From contig SPJV01000096.1 of the NCBI GenBank assembly GCA_006844765.1, positions 29,828 through 93,827 of the forward strand: a DNA stretch of 64,000 nucleotides. Direction: 5' to 3'. Positions 59,771-64,000 of this stretch are shown here, piece by piece (the first letter of the stretch is position 1; each line of letters begins with the position of its first letter). Under the pieces are notes generated by a model. The model made no database searches. It saw only the letters and a list, made by a program, of their open reading frames with translations, and was not told the origin of the DNA. Origin of the DNA: Alphaproteobacteria bacterium (GTDB taxonomy: Bacteria; Pseudomonadota; Alphaproteobacteria; UBA8366; Aestuariispiraceae). The position numbers and the translations under genes were made by a program.

Positions 59771-60766
59771 ATGCGCGAAGAATCCAAGCCGGTCCTCTGT
59801 GTTGTAGGGGCGGTTGGATTCCTGACGGCGCAGGACATGCTGATCAAAACGTTGAGCGGCGATTTCCCCCTGCATGAAATCGTTTTGATCCGTGCGAGCA
59901 TCGCTTTGACGGTCAGCCTTCTTCTGGTGCGGATGGAAGGGGGATTCCATTTATTGAGGACGAAGCGCGCGCCGCTGCATCTGGCGCGGGGCGTTTTCGT
60001 TGTCATTGCAAATTCGCTGTTCTTTATGGGCGTTGCCTCGATCCCAATTGGCGAAGCGACCGCGATCTTCTTCATTGCGCCGGTTTTGATGACCGGTCTG
60101 TCCGTCTTGTTGCTGCGGGAGAAGGTGGGAATCCGCCGCTGGTCTGCCGTCGCAATCGGTCTCGCAGGCTGCACGCTGATCATGCGGCCGGGGCAGGATA
60201 GTTTCCAACTGGCGGTTCTTTTCCCCCTTGGTGCCGCTGTTGCTTACTCCCTGATGCAGATTGCCACCCGGGTACTCGGCAGCACCGATGGCGCCGCCAG
60301 CATGGCGTTCTACATCCAATTTACTTTTGTTTTGATAAGCAGCGCTATCGGTCTCTCTATCGGGGATGGGCGGTTTGTGGATGCGTTTGGGGAGAGTAAG
60401 TCCCTCGAGTTCCTGCTGCGGGCCTGGCACTGGCCGGAGATGGCGGACTGGCCACGACTATGCGCAATTGGGTTGTTGAATGCTGTGGGCGGTTATCTCC
60501 TCGCCCAGGCTTACCGGCTGGGACGGGTCGCGACGGTTGCCCCCTTTGAGTATGCGGCCCTGCCTTGTGCGATCTTCTGGGGGTTTTTGGTCTGGGGCGA
60601 TGTACCGGATCTGGTTGCGATGCTGGGCTTTGCGATGATTGTCTGCGGTGGTCTGGTCGTGATCTTGCGGGGAACGCGGGCAGAAGTCGTTGCCCCTCTG
60701 CGAAGCCGTCATCATTCGACGGCGCCCGGCAGTCCTTGTAATCGAAAGACCGAACCCACAGATTGA
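59771..60766 (+). CDS. DMT superfamily transporter (EamA domains)
   Basis: A 331-residue inner membrane protein with about ten hydrophobic segments in two EamA repeats. The start contains FLTAQDMLIKTLSGDFPLHE, and the first repeat ends with GEATAIFFIAPVLMTGLSVL, the most conserved part; FEYAALPCAIFWGFLVWGD is the matching part of the second repeat. Such proteins export amino acids or metabolites; the substrate cannot be deduced. The C-terminal tail is basic and His-rich (LRSRHHSTAP). It is 50 bases upstream of the SDR gene. Confidence 0.88.
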   Translation: MREESKPVLCVVGAVGFLTAQDMLIKTLSGDFPLHEIVLIRASIALTVSLLLVRMEGGFHLLRTKRAPLHLARGVFVVIANSLFFMGVASIPIGEATAIFFIAPVLMTGLSVLLLREKVGIRRWSAVAIGLAGCTLIMRPGQDSFQLAVLFPLGAAVAYSLMQIATRVLGSTDGAASMAFYIQFTFVLISSAIGLSIGDGRFVDAFGESKSLEFLLRAWHWPEMADWPRLCAIGLLNAVGGYLLAQAYRLGRVATVAPFEYAALPCAIFWGFLVWGDVPDLVAMLGFAMIVCGGLVVILRGTRAEVVAPLRSRHHSTAPGSPCNRKTEPTD

Positions 60767-60816
60767 CCTGTACAGATCGCGGAATGAACTGCGACGTTTC
60801 CCTGAAGGAGGAAATC

Positions 60817-61515
60817 ATGGCGAAAGTGGCGCTTGTAACCGCCGGTGGCAGTGGCATGGGGGCAGGCGCGGCGCGTCAGCTCGCAGCAGACGGATATTCC
60901 GTTGGTATTTTGTCCTCATCCGGTAAGGGGGAAGCCCTTGCGGCGGAGCTTGGTGGCATTGGCGTGACAGGCTCTAATCAGAATGCCGATGATTTGAAGC
61001 GCCTCGTCGATGCCGCGATGGATAAATGGGGCAGGGTGGACGCCCTTGTAAACTCTGCCGGCCATGGGCCTCGGGCTGAGGTCTTGGAATTGACGGATGA
61101 GGATTGGCACACCGGCATGGATGTCTATTTCCTGTCCGCCGTGCGTCCCTCCCGACTTGTCGCACCAATCATGCAGGCCCAAGGTGGCGGCGCGATTGTG
61201 AATATCTCAACCTTCGCAGCCTTTGAGCCGGATCCAGTTTTCCCGACGTCTGGTGTTTTCCGGGCGGGGTTAGCGGCTTTCTGTAAGCTCTTCGCGGATA
61301 AATATGCGGCGGATAACATCCGCATGAACAACCTTCTGCCAGGCTTTATCGACAGCCTGCCGGAGAAGGAGGAGTTTCGCCAACGCATCCCAATGGGGCG
61401 GTATGGCAAGACCGATGAAATTGCCAAGACGGTCTCGTTCCTGGTTTCCGAGGATTCCGGCTATATCACTGGTCAGAACTTGCGGGTAGATGGCGGTATT
61501 ACGCGGTCCGTGTAA
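60817..61515 (+). CDS. SDR-family protein with an altered active site
   Basis: A 232-residue short-chain dehydrogenase/reductase fold. TAGGSGMGAGAA is the NAD(P)-binding TGxxxGxG variant and NSAGHG replaces NNAG. Ser131 (NIST) is kept. The YxxxK pair is replaced: the segment TSGVFRAGLAAF gives Ser145 and Arg149 at the Tyr and Lys positions. The C-terminal GQNLRVDGGITRS is normal. Either the reaction differs from usual SDR chemistry or the protein is a non-catalytic relative. ATG 60817 follows AAGGAGGAAA. A bidirectional terminator follows. Confidence 0.85.
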   Translation: MAKVALVTAGGSGMGAGAARQLAADGYSVGILSSSGKGEALAAELGGIGVTGSNQNADDLKRLVDAAMDKWGRVDALVNSAGHGPRAEVLELTDEDWHTGMDVYFLSAVRPSRLVAPIMQAQGGGAIVNISTFAAFEPDPVFPTSGVFRAGLAAFCKLFADKYAADNIRMNNLLPGFIDSLPEKEEFRQRIPMGRYGKTDEIAKTVSFLVSEDSGYITGQNLRVDGGITRSV

Positions 61516-61537
61516 CGCAATACGGCCCACAGACAAA

Positions 61538-61568
61538 AAAAGGGGAGCGCTTTGGACGCTCCCCTTTT
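61538..61568. terminator. Bidirectional rho-independent terminator
   Basis: AAAAGGGGAGCG (61538-61549) pairs exactly with CGCTCCCCTTTT (61557-61568) around a seven-base loop: 12 base pairs with A- and T-runs on both flanks. It serves the SDR gene on the plus strand and the PhoX gene on the minus strand. Confidence 0.9.
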
Positions 61569-61590
61569 CAATTTCATGTCTGCGTGAGCG

Positions 61591-63486
61591 TTAACCGATC
61601 AAACCGCCATCATCGCGGCGGATCGCGATGACGGTCGAACGTGGGACTGAGGAACCACCATCGGGATAATGGCTGTCGCCTTTCTCGCCCGGGTGCTGGA
61701 TGCCGACAAAGAGACTGCGGCGGTCCGGGCTCCAGGTGATACCGGTGATTTCGCATTCGCGCGGGCCAACCATGAAGCGGCGGATTTCACCGCTATCCGG
61801 ATCACCAACCAGCATCTGATTGTTACCCTGACCGACATAGTCGCCTTCGTTCGAATATTTGCCGTCCGTCTGGATCCACAGCAAACCGGTGCTGTCGAAG
61901 GCCAGACCATCTGGGGAATTGAAGGTATTTTCCTTCGTGATGTTGCTCGATCCGGCATAGTCGTCTTCGTGAACATGCGGGTTTCCTGCAACAACGAAGA
62001 GATCCCAGGCGAAGGCCGTGTTGCCGTGATCACCGCCATCCGGAACCCAGCGGACGATCTGACCATAGTTATTGCCGGCGCGTGGGTTTGGTCCACCGAC
62101 CGGGGTTTCGTCGCCCCCCTTATTCGGTTTCTTACCACGGTTCTTGTTGTTGGTGAGGCAGCAATAGGCTTCGATCTTGTTCGGATTGGCTGAGATCCAT
62201 TCCGGCCGATCCATGGTGGTGGCCCCGACTGCGGAGGCTGCCTGGCGGGTCATCACACAGATTTCCGCCTTGTTGTTCATACCCGTTGCCGGTTCGGTCA
62301 GGGCGAGCCACTCGCCACGCAGATTATCATGGAACTTGGCGACATAGAGCGTGCCATCCTCCAGAAGATCCGTGTTGTCGCCGCCAACGGTATAGCTGCC
62401 GGCGGAGACGAATTTGTAGAGGAATTCCCCACGCTCATCATCGCCCATATAGACAACGACCTGGCCGTTGTTGGCGAGGACGACTTCGGCATTCTCATGC
62501 TTGAAACGGCCAAGTGCCGTGCGTTTCTTCGGCGTGGATGTCGGGTCGAGCGGATCAATCTCGACGATATACCCACAGCGATGCGGCTCGTTCGGATGTT
62601 TGGAGACATCGAAGCGCTCATCCGCTGTTGCCCAGGCATAGCCCCAGTCTTCCTTGTTGATGCCATAACGTTTCTGGGCGGCGTCCTGTTCCCACCCATC
62701 GGCACTGGCAGAGAAATAGCCGTTGAAATTCTCTTCACAGGCCAGATAGGTGCCCCAGGGGGTGCGGCCATTTCCGCAGTTATTCCAGGTACCAAGCGCG
62801 CTCAACCCGCTCGGATCTGCTTCGGTCTTCAAAAGATCGTGGCCGGCGGCGGGGCCGGTCAGGGCTACCGGCGTATCGGCGGTGATTCGGCGGTTGAAGG
62901 GGCTGTCCTTCACGATGGACCAGTGACCGTTGTCCTGAGCAACTTCGACGACGCTGACGCCATGGGCTGCTTTACCCTTACGAACATCGTCGGCATTCTC
63001 CGGCAGCTTGCTGTCCCGGTTGCCATAGATGATCGAGCGGTTGGTATATTCATTATTGACCGTGAGGATGGTGCGCTCGCCATAGGCAAACATCGCCATG
63101 CCATCATTATTGTCGCCAAAGGCGCGCTCTTGGGTTTCTCCGGTACCGCGGGTTTCTTGCTCAAAATCGGCGGCGCCACTCCACAGCGGGTCACCCCATT
63201 TGGCGACGATTTGCCAGTTATATCCTGACGGCACTGTCACCGTGTCCATGCTGTTCGTGGCAACAGCGTTGAACCCTAAACGGTCGCTTGCCTGCGCGCG
63301 GAGCGGGGTAAGGGCGGTGGACCCCATCACAAGAGCGGCGGCACCAAAGGCAACGCCACCACCCAAGAAGTTGCGACGGGACATGGCACCATCGACAACC
63401 GTGTCGAAATCGGTTGCGGCGGGACGGGGAGAGTTCACTTCGTCATAGTCATCGAAGGACGGAATATCGAGATGCGTCTCGGTCAT
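61591..63486 (-). CDS. phoX: PhoX family phosphatase (DUF839), Tat-exported
   Basis: A 631-residue protein of the PhoX/DUF839 family, monomeric Ca- and Fe-dependent alkaline phosphatases that release phosphate from organic esters outside the cytoplasm. A twin-arginine signal (SRRNFLGGG, residues 36-44) follows a 35-residue N-terminal lead, as is typical for this branch. Family blocks include NNEYTNRS, GTWNNCGNGRTPWGTYLACEEN, GRFKHENAEV, and SPDGLAFDSTGLLWIQTDGK. A Pho-box-like tandem repeat lies 76 bases upstream. Many DUF839 proteins have untested activity, so phosphatase function is probable rather than shown. Confidence 0.85.
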   Translation of the reverse strand: MTETHLDIPSFDDYDEVNSPRPAATDFDTVVDGAMSRRNFLGGGVAFGAAALVMGSTALTPLRAQASDRLGFNAVATNSMDTVTVPSGYNWQIVAKWGDPLWSGAADFEQETRGTGETQERAFGDNNDGMAMFAYGERTILTVNNEYTNRSIIYGNRDSKLPENADDVRKGKAAHGVSVVEVAQDNGHWSIVKDSPFNRRITADTPVALTGPAAGHDLLKTEADPSGLSALGTWNNCGNGRTPWGTYLACEENFNGYFSASADGWEQDAAQKRYGINKEDWGYAWATADERFDVSKHPNEPHRCGYIVEIDPLDPTSTPKKRTALGRFKHENAEVVLANNGQVVVYMGDDERGEFLYKFVSAGSYTVGGDNTDLLEDGTLYVAKFHDNLRGEWLALTEPATGMNNKAEICVMTRQAASAVGATTMDRPEWISANPNKIEAYCCLTNNKNRGKKPNKGGDETPVGGPNPRAGNNYGQIVRWVPDGGDHGNTAFAWDLFVVAGNPHVHEDDYAGSSNITKENTFNSPDGLAFDSTGLLWIQTDGKYSNEGDYVGQGNNQMLVGDPDSGEIRRFMVGPRECEITGITWSPDRRSLFVGIQHPGEKGDSHYPDGGSSVPRSTVIAIRRDDGGLIG

Positions 63487-63561
63487 GGATTGGCTCCTTT
63501 AGGGAATGGCGACTGCTGAGCGCAGCGCGGTCGCACTATCCTGGCCCATGGTTACCCGATG

Positions 63562-63575
63562 ATGACAGATGACTG
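63562..63575 (-). promoter_or_regulatory. Pho-box-like tandem heptamers before phoX
   Basis: Read on the minus strand, CAGTCAT and CTGTCAT lie directly next to each other. Each resembles the CTGTCAT half-site of PhoB, but consensus boxes have a four-base spacer that is missing here. Position before a phosphatase gene is the main support. Confidence 0.35.
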
Positions 63576-63641
63576 AAGAGTTTGTTGCTCAAAAAACGGA
63601 GGGGGAAGAGGTTATGCGGGGCCGGTGACGCAAACAGAAAA

Positions 63642-63668
63642 AGGGGAAACCTCCTTGAGATTTCCCCT
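63642..63668 (-). terminator. Terminator for the gene at the right edge
   Basis: AGGGGAAA (63642-63649) pairs with TTTCCCCT (63661-63668) around an 11-base loop. On the minus strand the stem is followed by TTTTTC, as expected for an intrinsic terminator downstream of the truncated gene at 63705-64000. Confidence 0.75.
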
Positions 63669-63704
63669 CTTCCTTCAGTTCTGAGAACAGTATGTCGGCC
63701 AGGC

Positions 63705-64000
63705 CTATTTGTATTCGGTCGGGAGCATGCTGCCGACTTGGCCTGTGAAATCCTTGCCCTTGATCGAGTCGGCAAAGGCACGGCCGTTTTCGACCGTCGG
63801 GGCACCGAGAAGCGTTGCTGCTTCGCTGATGCCGCCCAAAACCTCTTTGGCCTTCGCGATCCGCGTGTTTTGCGCTTCCAGATATTTTGCATGATCGGTT
63901 TTACCGACGGCCTCAGTCGCCGCAACAAGCGCTGCTGCCTGACCAACCAAGTAGTACACAGACAATTCTGCGCCGCTCAGCTCTTGGTTCTCTTTGACAT
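63705..64000 (-). CDS. Hypothetical protein, 5' truncated by the window edge
   Basis: The frame is open through the right edge, so the true start lies outside; visible codons upstream of the first TTG encode VKENQELSGAE in frame. The 97 residues seen are Ala-rich and helical, with LSVYYLVGQAAALVAATEAVG at the start, here abbreviated by theme, then KYLEAQNTRIAKAKEVLGG and a C-terminus KDFTGQVGSMLPTEYK. I do not recognise the family; the look is of a small periplasmic or cytosolic helical protein. It ends 37 bases before its terminator hairpin and points toward phoX. Confidence 0.6.
   Translation of the reverse strand, partial: VKENQELSGAELSVYYLVGQAAALVAATEAVGKTDHAKYLEAQNTRIAKAKEVLGGISEAATLLGAPTVENGRAFADSIKGKDFTGQVGSMLPTEYK

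Noticed and set aside
62329..63228. 299-codon plus-strand frame opposite phoX
   Set aside because: It is the antisense of a well-supported gene and its codon pattern follows phoX; no domain is recognisable.

Overview
The window reads as a chromosomal segment of a Gram-negative alphaproteobacterium, most likely in or near the Rhodospirillales. The grounds are the uninterrupted string rpsB-tsf-pyrH-frr-uppS-cdsA-dxr-rseP-bamA-skp-lpxD-fabZ-lpxA-lpxI-lpxB, the use of LpxI rather than LpxH, the pyrB-pyrC'-plsY-dprA-topA-rnr order on the other strand, and families common in this class (DUF2794, DUF2336, FecR/CHASE2 cyclase, PhoX). No tRNA, rRNA, CRISPR array, insertion sequence or prophage was seen; gene density is high and ATGA-type start/stop overlaps are frequent.

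Layout. 1-3.2 kb: a truncated glutathione S-transferase, a 2-oxoglutarate-oxygenase-like protein, a PAS protein and a flavin monooxygenase of the 3-hydroxybenzoate/salicylate hydroxylase type. 3.3-11 kb: two molybdenum hydroxylases, a cytosolic form II CoxSLM-like enzyme and a Tat-exported two-subunit IorAB-like enzyme, separated by an AraC-type regulator. 11.2-26.4 kb: the housekeeping translation, isoprenoid and envelope string, ending in a natural LpxI-LpxB fusion protein. 26.4-32.6 kb (minus strand): a FecR-like exported protein, a CHASE2 adenylate cyclase and a large ABC-exporter-like protein with a degenerate, enlarged nucleotide-binding region and a C-terminal cyclic-nucleotide-binding domain. 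I read these three as one cAMP signalling module. 32.7-41.2 kb: nadK; an operon fdhD-diguanylate cyclase-hydrolase-mobA that links molybdenum cofactor maturation with c-di-GMP; then argC, a nucleotidyltransferase, murI and a gamma carbonic anhydrase. 41.2-43.3 kb: five small, mostly envelope-associated proteins, one of them a 56-residue DUF3012 lipoprotein. 43.4-53.3 kb: rnr, topA, dprA, plsY, an apparently non-catalytic dihydroorotase and pyrB. 53.6-64 kb: a five-PAS histidine kinase, a DUF2336 protein, a CoxE-like vWA protein, a small lipoprotein, a DMT exporter, an SDR protein lacking the usual Tyr/Lys, a PhoX phosphatase and a truncated gene at the right edge.

Themes. Molybdenum enzymes and their maturation recur (coxSLM, iorAB-like, fdhD, mobA, a CoxE-like protein). 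Second-messenger signalling is represented by both cAMP and c-di-GMP proteins. Several enzyme-family members have lost or moved key residues: the ABC protein, the dihydroorotase, the SDR protein, FdhD, and the zinc-binding domain of the cyclase. The points most worth following up are the FecR/CHASE2-cyclase/ABC-cNMP module and the LpxI-LpxB fusion.
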